From positions 1 to 64,000 of IMG/VR virus record IMGVR_UViG_3300032397_000006: a stretch of 64,000 nt of DNA; one strand, written 5' to 3'. This stretch comes from a virus. Below are positions 57,525-63,996 of this stretch, piece by piece. The notes below the pieces were generated by a model. The model did no database searches. It was not told the origin of the DNA and worked only from the letters and a program-made list of their open reading frames with translations. Both the position numbers and the translations under genes were made by a program. Positions within the stretch are counted from its first letter, which is position 1; every line of letters begins with the position of its first letter.

Positions 57525-57761
57525 TTACGGCATCACTCCCACAGACACGATCTCCGCGTAGCCCTGTGAGCGGATCGCGTGCTCTGCGAATTTCGCTCCG
57601 TGGAATACGCGCACGACATAGCAGCCGTCGCGACGCTCGGGCCCCTCAGGCGTCCCGCAACCCACGACGCGCGCCATACATACAGGCAGCATGGTTAGCG
57701 TCGCGTCGAGCGCATCAGGATTCGCCACGCGCACCAAGATCTCTACAATTTCATCCGCCAT
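57525..57761 (-). CDS. Small hypothetical protein (78 aa)
   Basis: The ATG at 57761 follows GGGGTG and lies below a strong promoter (57783-57811). The product (MADEIVEILVRVANPDALDA, VARVVGC-like core, YVVRVFHGAKFAEHAIRSQ) is an alpha/beta protein with a few cysteines. A longer upstream frame is Arg-rich and unlikely. No family is recognised. Confidence 0.55.
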   Translation of the reverse strand: MADEIVEILVRVANPDALDATLTMLPVCMARVVGCGTPEGPERRDGCYVVRVFHGAKFAEHAIRSQGYAEIVSVGVMP

Positions 57762-57782
57762 ACGCACCCCGCAATTTCGGCG

Positions 57783-57811
57783 GTTATCGCGCGCAAGGGT
57801 AAGCTTGTCAA
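57783..57811 (-). promoter_or_regulatory. Consensus-like promoter
   Basis: On the minus strand: TTGACA (57811-57806), 17-bp spacer, GATAAC (57788-57783). This is the best sigma-70-type promoter in the window. The start codon at 57761 is ~22 nt below. The GATAAC is shared with the operator repeats, and only a degenerate second half is visible. Confidence 0.75.
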
Positions 57812-57862
57812 GCTGCGTGATTGCGTAGCAGGGCAAGCGCCTACGCATTCGCTACGCAATCT

Positions 57863-58003
57863 TTACGGGCCGCGCCTGCGCTGCGTGTACGCCTCATAGA
57901 GGCGCAGCGCGACCTTGAACAGGGCAGCACTCGCCCGCGAGCCTAGGGCGCCTGCAAGGAACAGCGCGAGGGCAAGCAACGCGTACAAAAGCCAGTCGTG
58001 CAC
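57863..58003 (-). CDS. 46-aa membrane protein
   Basis: A GTG at 58003 lies 2 nt after the stop of the zincin-like gene. The product has one hydrophobic helix (WLLYALLALALFLAGALG) and a basic C-terminal tail ending TQRRRGP. It is too short for a typical holin, but the topology fits small phage membrane proteins. It is probably co-expressed with the membrane-anchored gene just upstream. Confidence 0.5.
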   Translation of the reverse strand: MHDWLLYALLALALFLAGALGSRASAALFKVALRLYEAYTQRRRGP

Positions 58004-58005
58004 TG

Positions 58006-58647
58006 TCAGAGATTCCACGCTCGTGCCTCCGCGCTATCGCGCCCTCCGGACATCTCCCACACAAAAGCGTTCGCGTGCAGCACGTCGCCGTCTGCGGCCA
58101 GCCCCGTGCACATTAATAGCACGTGCAAAGTCTCGTGCCGGATCGACGAAAGCACGTGCGTATTGTCTGGCGCGAGGTGCGCCGTGTAAACGACCGCTTG
58201 CCACGGTGCGTGGCTGAAAACCGAAGTTATGCAGCTCGTTGCACGCAGCGGATCGTCGTGCCTCAGCGCAGCAGCACACGTCTCTGCAAATGCCATGGAG
58301 TTGAGCTCACGCACAACGCGCAAATCGTCAATGCAGCTCGACCTTGGCATCGGGAGGCCTACGGCAAGCCACGCGTTACGCGCCGAAATGATCGCTGCTG
58401 TGTCCTGAATATCGCGCTCCGGTGTACAGCTCTCGAGCAGCACGATCACGCACACGAGAAACACGAACGCAGCGAAGGCCCACACCAGGCGGCGCACACG
58501 TTGAATGCGTTCACGCTCGCGCTCACGAAGTTGAGGGTGTTCGAACAGCACGCGATTACGGGCAGCGTTTCGAGCTCGGCGCCGTTCGAATTCATTCGTC
58601 GACAGTCGAATCGCGCGCAGTGCTCGCTCTCGTTCCGGACGGCTCAT
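58006..58647 (-). CDS. Membrane-anchored HExxH protein (213 aa)
   Basis: Residues 1-52 are basic and helical, residues ~53-72 form a transmembrane segment (LVWAFAAFVFLVCVIVLLES), and the rest would lie outside the cytoplasm. That part holds RHETLHVLLMC with an HExxH zinc motif (~169-173) and a further His in DVLHANAF. It directly follows an ECF sigma factor gene by 9 nt, where anti-sigma factors are usually found; the membrane topology fits that role, but the basic N-terminus and HExxH do not match a known class. A zincin-like peptidase is the best sequence-based reading. Confidence 0.55.
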   Translation of the reverse strand: MSRPERERALRAIRLSTNEFERRRARNAARNRVLFEHPQLRERERERIQRVRRLVWAFAAFVFLVCVIVLLESCTPERDIQDTAAIISARNAWLAVGLPMPRSSCIDDLRVVRELNSMAFAETCAAALRHDDPLRATSCITSVFSHAPWQAVVYTAHLAPDNTHVLSSIRHETLHVLLMCTGLAADGDVLHANAFVWEMSGGRDSAEARAWNL

Positions 58648-58656
58648 GATTCCCCC

Positions 58657-59154
58657 TCAGTCGTCATAGGCAGCACGCAGTAGTTTACGCGCAGTGTGGA
58701 GCCTCGAGTACACGGTGCCTACCGGGATATCGAGCTCTGCCGCGATATCCTCGCACGTGTAGCCCATGGCAAACGACAGCAGCGCGTCTCGGTAGTGTGC
58801 GGGTATCGCGTCGAGCTCCGCACGTAGGCGCGCTACGGCTTGCTCTTGTCCTAGCTGCGCGTCCTGTGATGGCGTGCTGGCGACACGGTAGCGTGCGTAG
58901 CTCATTTCGCTGAATATCTTACGCTGTCTTGCTCGCCGCATATTCGCCGCGATTCGAATTGCGATAGCGCCAAGCCACGTGCGCGGTGCTGCAGCGCCTG
59001 GGCGATATCCGCCGTAGTGATTCGCCACAATAAACACGGACTGCACGCCGTCGTCGACCGCGGACGGGTGCACGCCTGAACGCAACAGTAAGGCCGCAAC
59101 GTAGTGCGAGTGCTGCCGGAATAACTGCCCCGCGTCTGCGGCTGCGTGTTCCAC
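58657..59154 (-). CDS. ECF-family RNA polymerase sigma factor
   Basis: The GTG-started, 165-aa protein has a region 2-like helix set (LFRQHSHYVAALLLRSGV, AVDDGVQSVFIVANHY, PRTWLGAIAIRIAANMRRAR) and region 4 (IPAHYRDALLSFAMGYTCED, AAELDIPVGTVYSRLHTARK). This matches ECF sigma factors with only regions 2 and 4. It would direct host RNA polymerase to specific promoters. A phage-encoded ECF sigma is unusual. The next gene is a membrane protein, as in many sigma/anti-sigma pairs. Confidence 0.8.
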   Translation of the reverse strand: MEHAAADAGQLFRQHSHYVAALLLRSGVHPSAVDDGVQSVFIVANHYGGYRPGAAAPRTWLGAIAIRIAANMRRARQRKIFSEMSYARYRVASTPSQDAQLGQEQAVARLRAELDAIPAHYRDALLSFAMGYTCEDIAAELDIPVGTVYSRLHTARKLLRAAYDD

Positions 59155-59170
59155 AGCTGCAAGAGTAACA

Positions 59171-59419
59171 CTACGGCAACTTTCGGATCTCGCGCTGAAT
59201 CTCTAGCAGGAAGTTCTGCACTTCCTTGGCTAAGCCTGAGAATTTCGGCTGCAACGAAACGAGACGCAAGTCTTGATCAAATTCGAGCATTTCCCCGCAC
59301 GCTACACAGAACGTAGCGTCCCCCGCTTCAGGCGCACTCTCGCCGGCAACGCGCATTGCGCCTACTGCCGCAAGCGGTGCGCTGCACGTCGGGCACAGGT
59401 CTCTGTCAGGCACTTTCAT
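59171..59419 (-). CDS. Small Zn-ribbon protein (82 aa)
   Basis: CPTC (residues 9-12) and CVAC (~38-41) frame a Gly/Ala-rich loop, typical of a zinc ribbon. The C-terminal helix (GLAKEVQNFLLEIQREIRK) could bind a partner. The start overlaps the stop of the paralog of the GVNG family (ATGA). It lies just upstream of the sigma gene, so a role in transcription control is conceivable. Confidence 0.6.
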   Translation of the reverse strand: MKVPDRDLCPTCSAPLAAVGAMRVAGESAPEAGDATFCVACGEMLEFDQDLRLVSLQPKFSGLAKEVQNFLLEIQREIRKLP

Positions 59420-59937
59420 TTCGTAGCTCTCATGCGATTCTCGAGTCCAGCGATGTCCCTATCGCGCAGGTGCACTTGCTCTGTGAGCGCGTCGACCGTG
59501 GCGTGCAGTCGGATAAATTCGCGGTCCCTCTGCGCGAGCACCGTTTGCAGCCTGACGATCTCTTTATCCTGTGCCTCGACCACCAAGCGCGTCACCTGCA
59601 GACGTAACGTGTCAGCGAGCGAAACAGGATCGGAAGGCTCCGCTGCAGTAATTCCGCGCATTACGTTACGTGCGAGCACAAGGTAGTGGAGCGCATCCTG
59701 TTTATGCAGCACCTCAACCATGCGTAGCCGATCGATCAGGATAGCGAGCAGTACGTCCTCAGTGATTCCATTGACGCTGCCGTTCGGCATTTCGCCTTCG
59801 TGAAACTCAAGTACGAAGCCGCAGCACTTGTTATCCGGGCCGCGCCACGTCACGGCATAGACGCGACTGGCGGTCACATCATCACCGTTACCCGTGATTG
59901 CGATCGCTGAATTGCTCGCGTGTTTTACGTCGCGCAT
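59416..59937 (-). CDS. Coiled-coil protein with GVNG-type N-terminus
   Basis: The N-terminal ~80 residues are paralogous to 57128-57499: VYAVTWRGPDNKCCGFVLEF and GSVNGITEDVLLAILIDRL. The C-terminal ~90 residues form a long coiled coil (ADTLRLQVTRLVVEAQDKE, LQTVLAQRDREFIRLHATVD). The fusion of this conserved block to a coiled coil is not something I have seen. It lies close to the tandem Acb2-like gene. Confidence 0.55.
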   Translation of the reverse strand: MRDVKHASNSAIAITGNGDDVTASRVYAVTWRGPDNKCCGFVLEFHEGEMPNGSVNGITEDVLLAILIDRLRMVEVLHKQDALHYLVLARNVMRGITAAEPSDPVSLADTLRLQVTRLVVEAQDKEIVRLQTVLAQRDREFIRLHATVDALTEQVHLRDRDIAGLENRMRATK

Positions 59938-59942
59938 TAGCG

Positions 59943-60131
59943 CTAGCCTTTCCGCTTGCCCGGAGCTCGGATCACGAGGCGTGAACCATCCGTGAATTCG
60001 ATTGTCGTTCCTACGCCCGGATTAAGCCTGCGGTAGGCCTGCACGAGCTGCGCGGCTGCAGTGACCATATTATCCGCGCGAATGTTGTACGCCCACGCGT
60101 GCTCTGGCGCTTCGTCCTCAGTCGACATCAC
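59943..60131 (-). CDS. Small hypothetical protein (62 aa)
   Basis: GTG 60131 or ATG 60128 can start it; both overlap the previous stop. The protein has a helical first half (DNMVTAAAQLVQAYRRLNPG) and a short beta end (GTTIEFTDGSRLVIRAPGKR) with a basic tail. No family is recognised. Confidence 0.45.
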   Translation of the reverse strand: MMSTEDEAPEHAWAYNIRADNMVTAAAQLVQAYRRLNPGVGTTIEFTDGSRLVIRAPGKRKG

Positions 60132-60553
60132 GTCACCCTCAGTGCGCGTAGTGCGCAGTCCCGGGCCTCGAGCAGTCTGCGCACTGCAACCACTGACTCA
60201 GCGTTCACGGTCAGGTATTGCGCGAGCATTTGCGCAAACTCGAAAAAGTCGCGAGTTACGTTCGGAGATTCAGGGCTGTACTCGAAAAAGCTCAAGATGG
60301 TTTGCACTGAGCTGTGCTCGCTTGCTGCACGTAGGCCGTGCTGCACGGCGCTGCGATCCAGGCGCTGCGAACGTAGCGCACAGTCCTGTGACTCAAGTAG
60401 CTTGCGCACCATCGTTGTTGCCTCTGCATTTGCCGGCAGCTGTGCGGCGATTACGCGTGCGAATACTCCAAACAGTGTTTCCTCGAAAAGCTGTAGCAAG
60501 CTCTGCACTGAGGGGTGCTGTGCCGCCGTTACCTTGTTATCGTCAGGTGTCAT
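60128..60553 (-). CDS. Tandem Acb2/Tad1-hairpin-like protein (141 aa)
   Basis: Two units of ~60 residues each carry the hairpin pattern of 56818-57081: LLQLFEETLFGVFARVIAA then PANAEATTMVRKLLESQDCA LRS, and later ILSFFEYSPESPNV then VNAESVVAVRRLLEARDCALRA. A short linker separates them. Each ends in the same RKLLExxDCALR block as the single-domain protein. A covalent dimer of a protein that normally forms oligomers could change ligand binding. It is translated from an ATGA overlap. Confidence 0.55.
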   Translation of the reverse strand: MTPDDNKVTAAQHPSVQSLLQLFEETLFGVFARVIAAQLPANAEATTMVRKLLESQDCALRSQRLDRSAVQHGLRAASEHSSVQTILSFFEYSPESPNVTRDFFEFAQMLAQYLTVNAESVVAVRRLLEARDCALRALRVT

Positions 60554-60819
60554 TCGCTCCCTTTACTCGCGGGTTGCGGCATCGCGTCTTTCAAGAGTTG
60601 CAACATGCGTTCTTGTACAGGCGCCACTTCTCCTACGTGCGACGCCACTTCCTTTTCTTTTCGTCCTACGACCAGAATGCGCGCCGTAATCGCTTCCGGC
60701 TGCACACTCACTCGCGGGAACTGCACGTGCAACAGGCTACCTGTGATCCTGACGATCTCGCCTGTATGCTGCTCACCTGCATATTCGAAGTCGACGATAT
60801 CTCCCACTGAGAAACTCAC
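60550..60819 (-). CDS. KOW/Tudor-like small protein (89 aa)
   Basis: The GTG-started protein begins MSFSVGDIVDFEYAGEQHTG and continues with EIVRITGSLLHVQFPRVSV, a beta-barrel pattern like KOW or SH3-type domains that often bind nucleic acids. The C-terminal helix (VQERMLQLLKDAMPQPA) follows. It is coupled to both neighbours (GTGA/ATGA). Confidence 0.5.
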   Translation of the reverse strand: MSFSVGDIVDFEYAGEQHTGEIVRITGSLLHVQFPRVSVQPEAITARILVVGRKEKEVASHVGEVAPVQERMLQLLKDAMPQPASKGSE

Positions 60820-61043
60820 GGCTTATACCTTTCTAACGCGTCGACTAGGACATCGGTCAACGCGTCGGGCTCGTCCCTTACGTGTATGTGATTCGTTAGA
60901 ATGCCAGCAAGCTCGAGTAGCGTTTTACGCATAGCGGCATTCTCTTTTCGTAGCCGCTCCACCGTACCAGGCTCCTCGACATCCGCCAACTTTCCGAATG
61001 CTGCGTGTAGGGCTCTTACTATTCCGCGCTCGGTTTCGTCCAT
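60816..61043 (-). CDS. Helical small protein (75 aa)
   Basis: This product (MDETERGIVRALHAAFGKLA, then RLRKENAAMRKTLLELAGIL) is helical with a leucine-zipper-like section. It ends in a GTGA overlap with the KOW-like gene. No family is recognised. Confidence 0.5.
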   Translation of the reverse strand: MDETERGIVRALHAAFGKLADVEEPGTVERLRKENAAMRKTLLELAGILTNHIHVRDEPDALTDVLVDALERYKP

Positions 61044-61064
61044 TTTATACCTCTACGCTGGCGC

Positions 61065-61083
61065 CTTATCGCACGGTATTATA
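61065..61083 (-). promoter_or_regulatory. Possible -10 with operator half
   Basis: The minus strand contains TATAAT (61083-61078) and a GATAAG half (61070-61065). A good -35 is not visible. This may be a weak promoter for the gene at 60816-61043. Confidence 0.35.
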
Positions 61084-61124
61084 AGTGTGCATTGATCGAC
61101 TGCGCGGGATTTCCGAGTCTTGGT

Positions 61125-61172
61125 TTATGCGCTCCACTCGAGAGCCTTATCGCAGCGAGGACAAGCAATCAT
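61125..61172 (-). CDS. Possible 15-aa zinc-knuckle micro-ORF
   Basis: ATG 61172 overlaps the stop of the micro-ORF upstream. It encodes MIACPRCDKALEWSA, with one CPRC pair. It may be real because of the coupling, or accidental. Confidence 0.3.
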   Translation of the reverse strand: MIACPRCDKALEWSA

Positions 61173-61261
61173 CGCCCGTTATCGAAATGCGCCCACGTCC
61201 ACACCAACCAGCACAGCAGCAGCGCTAACGAAAAAACAATTAGCGCATCGTAGCGTGTCAT
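61169..61261 (-). CDS. 30-aa membrane micro-protein
   Basis: The ATG overlaps the preceding TGA (ATGA). The encoded peptide is a single hydrophobic helix (ALIVFSLALLLCWLVWTW) with short polar ends. Such tiny single-pass proteins are common in phages and easily missed. The coupling to the 127-aa gene supports translation. Confidence 0.45.
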   Translation of the reverse strand: MTRYDALIVFSLALLLCWLVWTWAHFDNGR

Positions 61262-61641
61262 TTGTAGCGATCACTCAGCGTGCGGGCTGCGTCTAACCAC
61301 TCGTCGAGATCGCGTGCGAGACGCGCTGCGCTTTCATCCTGCAACGTGTACGTACCTATTCCGAACGCGAGCGAAGTCGAGTATCCGATCAGCCGGCCTT
61401 CGCCATCATGTAGTGGGAAATGATGCTGTCCGGATACGTGCTGAATCGCATCTTGCTCGTAGAGCTCGCACGCTCGCTTATGCGCCTCCATTTGTTCCGG
61501 TGCGCAGCTCTCTGGATCAGGGAAAAAGTCGCGCGGATCTCCGCCTGGAAAAAAGCCGTAGCTTACTATGCCGCTCTCCTCGCGGATCTTGTCTGCGATA
61601 GCGCGGAGCATGGTGATTTCGTCCTCGGGCAGTTCGTACAC
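61258..61641 (-). CDS. Hypothetical protein (127 aa)
   Basis: Starts MYELPEDEITMLRAIADKIR. It has an acidic alpha/beta pattern: YGFFPGGDPRDFFPDPESC, then HHFPLHDGEGRLIGYSTSL. No family is recognised. A Cys-His-rich centre (CAPEQMEAHKRACELYEQD) could bind metal. It is followed by the tiny membrane ORF. Confidence 0.5.
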   Translation of the reverse strand: MYELPEDEITMLRAIADKIREESGIVSYGFFPGGDPRDFFPDPESCAPEQMEAHKRACELYEQDAIQHVSGQHHFPLHDGEGRLIGYSTSLAFGIGTYTLQDESAARLARDLDEWLDAARTLSDRYK

Positions 61642-61651
61642 CGCGCGCCTT

Positions 61652-61948
61652 TCAGTGCGTTGCCGAATCCACGCGCTCCGAGATAGCCGCGAGCGCGATC
61701 TTTGCCGTGTCTGCTACGAACGTCTTTTCGTCGGCTAATTTAGCGCTCGCTCCCGTTAGCAGGAACAGCACGGCATTATGTCTACGGTGCCAGCGCTCGT
61801 GATCGAGCTTCGCCGTGCACTCGCTATCGTTGTCCGCATTCAGCACGCCCTCGTGTGCGTCCTGCCACTCCGTATCGAGCAGCATTAACGCCACTGCTAG
61901 CGTCACGACTCCGGTAAATAGACCCGTTGCATCCTCGTCAGTTTCCAT
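61652..61948 (-). CDS. Hypothetical protein (98 aa)
   Basis: The start is ATG 61948 (METDEDATGLFTG...). The first ~30 residues include a hydrophobic helix (GVVTLAVALMLLD). Residues ~55-75 (RWHRRHNAVLFLLTGASAKL) form another helix. It could be membrane-associated. A longer upstream frame overlaps the methyltransferase gene and was not used. Confidence 0.45.
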   Translation of the reverse strand: METDEDATGLFTGVVTLAVALMLLDTEWQDAHEGVLNADNDSECTAKLDHERWHRRHNAVLFLLTGASAKLADEKTFVADTAKIALAAISERVDSATH

Positions 61949-61949
61949 T

Positions 61950-62513
61950 TTAGCTAGTCTCCATTCCCCACGCGTCCCAGCCGCTGACACGCGCACGCGC
62001 AAACAATTCAATTCGCGGCCTGTCGCCGTACAGACTCACGATCTTGTCGCGAATCACCGGAGGCTTCTCCGAGTGCCTTCCGCGACCGTGCAGCACGACC
62101 TGCCCCATTGCACAGTCCAGCAACGGAAAAGGTCGCCCGCGAGGCCTCAGCGTCGCCAGCAGGCATAATTCAGTCGTGGGCTTGGTGCACGTCGGAGGCA
62201 CGCCTTGCCCGTTGATTATCGCGCCTGATTTATTCGTTTTCACCCACACGAACGCGACACCTCGATAGTGCAAGCCCCACGATGCGATCGCGCGAAATGC
62301 GAGGTCCGCACGAGGACACGTGCACCACAGAAACAACGCACCTTCGCGCCCTCGAAACAGCGCGCGGATCGGCATGTCGCAAATCTCGTCGATCGACATC
62401 AGATCGTAGTGCTTACCCGCAGCTCCATCCTTTGTCGCCGAGCCGTACATAGGCCAGGGCGGATCGGCGTAGATCAGATCGTAGCCGGCTGCGTGCTCAC
62501 TGAGCGCGATCAT
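61950..62513 (-). CDS. MT-A70-type adenine methyltransferase
   Basis: Start ATG 62513 (ATGA overlap with the previous gene) gives 187 aa. The catalytic motif YADPPWPMY lies near residues 14-22, followed by LFLWCTCP, FVWVKTNKSG and a KPPVIRDKIVSLYGD region with RPRIELFAR, typical of MT-A70 (N6-adenine) enzymes. By family it transfers methyl groups to adenine N6 in DNA or RNA. The longer frame upstream is Arg-rich and antisense-like. Confidence 0.8.
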   Translation of the reverse strand: MIALSEHAAGYDLIYADPPWPMYGSATKDGAAGKHYDLMSIDEICDMPIRALFRGREGALFLWCTCPRADLAFRAIASWGLHYRGVAFVWVKTNKSGAIINGQGVPPTCTKPTTELCLLATLRPRGRPFPLLDCAMGQVVLHGRGRHSEKPPVIRDKIVSLYGDRPRIELFARARVSGWDAWGMETS

Positions 62514-62803
62514 TTGCGACACCGCGGCATCCTGCGCGCTAGCGGCACGGTGCGAAGTGCTGCCGTGTGCTCGCGTAGAAAATCGAGCACGTACCGCGTG
62601 GCCTCGGCCTTCGCGTCCTCGATTCCCTTGTGCTCTAACGGCACGCGCGAGATCCCTAGTCGGGGGCAGCTCAACAGCCACTGCGTAGCGGCAAAATCAA
62701 TATGCCGGTGCACGCACAGCTCGCACTGCCCGAATTTCACGCGATGCGCGTACGCGATCGTCGTGCCTGCCCTCGTGTCCTCGATCCAATCGCCCACGCT
62801 CAC
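62510..62803 (-). CDS. Hypothetical protein (97 aa)
   Basis: The GTG start lies below a promoter-like element. The protein starts MSVGDWIEDTRAGTTIAYAH and has CELCVHRHIDF with a CxxC and His, suggesting a possible zinc site, then a helical C-terminus (KAEATRYVLDFLREHTAAL). No family is recognised. It is coupled to the methyltransferase. Confidence 0.5.
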   Translation of the reverse strand: MSVGDWIEDTRAGTTIAYAHRVKFGQCELCVHRHIDFAATQWLLSCPRLGISRVPLEHKGIEDAKAEATRYVLDFLREHTAALRTVPLARRMPRCRK

Positions 62804-62814
62804 CCCTGCGCGCG

Positions 62815-62843
62815 GCTTTACTACGGCGTACGATAACCGTCAA
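62815..62843 (-). promoter_or_regulatory. Promoter with operator half
   Basis: The minus strand has TTGACG (62843-62838) followed by GTTATC and, at 17-bp spacing, TAAAGC (62820-62815). A degenerate second half (AGTAAA) follows after N9. It precedes the 97-aa gene. Confidence 0.55.
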
Positions 62844-62851
62844 GCTGCAGA

Positions 62852-63433
62852 TCAACGCTCGATAAACGCGAGCAAACGATCTATTGCTTCGACCTCCGGA
62901 TCGGGCGCTTGCGCGGGCACTAGGCGGAGCACCGCGGCTTGCCTAGGCGCGTGCAGCAGTCGCACCGGAGGTGCTGCTACAGGCGCTTCGAACGAGGCCA
63001 AGGTGCGCGCCTTATCGTCGCGCTCAAGCTCCCAATCAAACGAGACCGAACCGTAAAAGTTCACGTCGAAATAGTCGGTCATCCTGTCCGATCGGTCATA
63101 GTTGTAAGCGTCTCGAATGCCCTCTAGCGCGTCCAGCAAAGCCCGCGCTGCGTCGGTGTAGCGGCCTCCCGGGTGCGAGGTCGAGTGCGGGTAATCCCGT
63201 TCGTACAGCACGCGTTCAGGGCTGCAAATCACGAAACCCTCAGGCGCCGCAGTGACCTCCACGTCGAGACTGCGCCCTCCGCTATATTTTCGTACGCGCA
63301 CCGAGATTTTGCAGTCCGGCATCGCGCCCGACTTGATCGAGGCCTTGATCTCCGCGCGCACACGCTTTGCGATGGCCACGATCGACAAGTCGCGATCGTA
63401 TTTCGAACCTGAGCTATTGCAGTTTTCCATCAC
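62852..63433 (-). CDS. LPD29-like protein (193 aa)
   Basis: This protein has SIVAIAKRVRAEIKASIKSG, KISVRVRKYSGGRSLDVEVT, then YTDAARALLDALEGIRDAYN and YDRSDRMTDYFDVNFYGSVS. The order and spacing resemble the LPD29 domain (large polyvalent protein-associated domain 29). The C-terminal ~70 residues form a separate helical region (EVEAIDRLLAFIER). GTG 63433 and ATG 63430 are both possible starts; an AAGGGAAGG lies upstream. The finding of an LPD-type domain is consistent with the polyvalent cassette further downstream. Confidence 0.5.
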   Translation of the reverse strand: MMENCNSSGSKYDRDLSIVAIAKRVRAEIKASIKSGAMPDCKISVRVRKYSGGRSLDVEVTAAPEGFVICSPERVLYERDYPHSTSHPGGRYTDAARALLDALEGIRDAYNYDRSDRMTDYFDVNFYGSVSFDWELERDDKARTLASFEAPVAAPPVRLLHAPRQAAVLRLVPAQAPDPEVEAIDRLLAFIER

Positions 63434-63452
63434 GGTACCCTTCCCTTTTTAT

Positions 63453-63710
63453 TCACACGCGCTTGTACGAACTGCTCAGTGCGTACTCAGCGGCAACGCG
63501 CCGGCACGCGGATTTCAGAAAGCTTTTCGAGTACCCGCGCAGCACCTTCAACTCGTGCGCCCAGCATCCAAGAATACTCCCGCCAAGCACCTTCACTTCG
63601 ACGCGAACATCGTCCGCCCAAACCACTTCGCCCTCGAGACCAGCCCAGCTCGGACACTGCACACCGACGTACCGAACGATCGCGCCTTTTTTGACTTCCT
63701 TGTTTCCCAC
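63453..63710 (-). CDS. Small SH3/KOW-like protein (85 aa)
   Basis: Start GTG 63710, preceded by GAAGGGAAGG. The product begins MGNKEVKKGAIVRYVGVQCP and has WAGLEGEVVWADDVRVEVKV, a beta-barrel pattern, then a basic helical end. It lies below a promoter repeat. No family is recognised. Confidence 0.5.
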   Translation of the reverse strand: MGNKEVKKGAIVRYVGVQCPSWAGLEGEVVWADDVRVEVKVLGGSILGCWAHELKVLRGYSKSFLKSACRRVAAEYALSSSYKRV

Positions 63711-63732
63711 AAAGCACCTTCCCTTCAATCTA

Positions 63733-63761
63733 GTTATCTCACGACGCGATAACTCGCGCAA
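63733..63761 (-). promoter_or_regulatory. Promoter/operator repeat
   Basis: On the minus strand: TTGCGC (63761-63756), 17-bp spacer, GATAAC (63738-63733), with the full palindrome GTTATC-N9-GATAAC. Confidence 0.7.
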
Positions 63762-63777
63762 GCGGAAACGCCCGCGG

Positions 63778-63996
63778 TCAGGAGACCGAGCGCGCCAGAT
63801 CTTCGACCGCTCGCCGCAAGTCAAACCGATTCAAGTCTTCGTCCAGACTTTCGCGCCCGAGTACGCGCTCAGCGAGAGCTCGCACTTTCAAGATGTCGTC
63901 ACTGAATTCCTCGTTCACACACTCGAGTTTTTCCACCTGATCTTCGAGCTCGCTGATCTCGCCGCGCAAGCGCTCGATCACGTTGCGTTCACTCAC
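63778..63996 (-). CDS. Coiled-coil small protein (72 aa)
   Basis: MSERNVIERLRGEISELEDQ, then VEKLECVNEEFSDDILKVR, is a strong coiled coil, followed by a helical C-terminus (RRAVEDLARSVS). It lies at the right edge of the window. The first gene of the block may lie upstream. Confidence 0.5.
   Translation of the reverse strand: MSERNVIERLRGEISELEDQVEKLECVNEEFSDDILKVRALAERVLGRESLDEDLNRFDLRRAVEDLARSVS

Noticed and set aside
58006-58647. Typical zinc anti-sigma factor
   Set aside because: The order after the sigma gene fits, but the basic N-terminus lacks a His/Cys zinc-binding anti-sigma motif, and the HExxH lies on the other side of the membrane. I describe it as a membrane HExxH protein instead.
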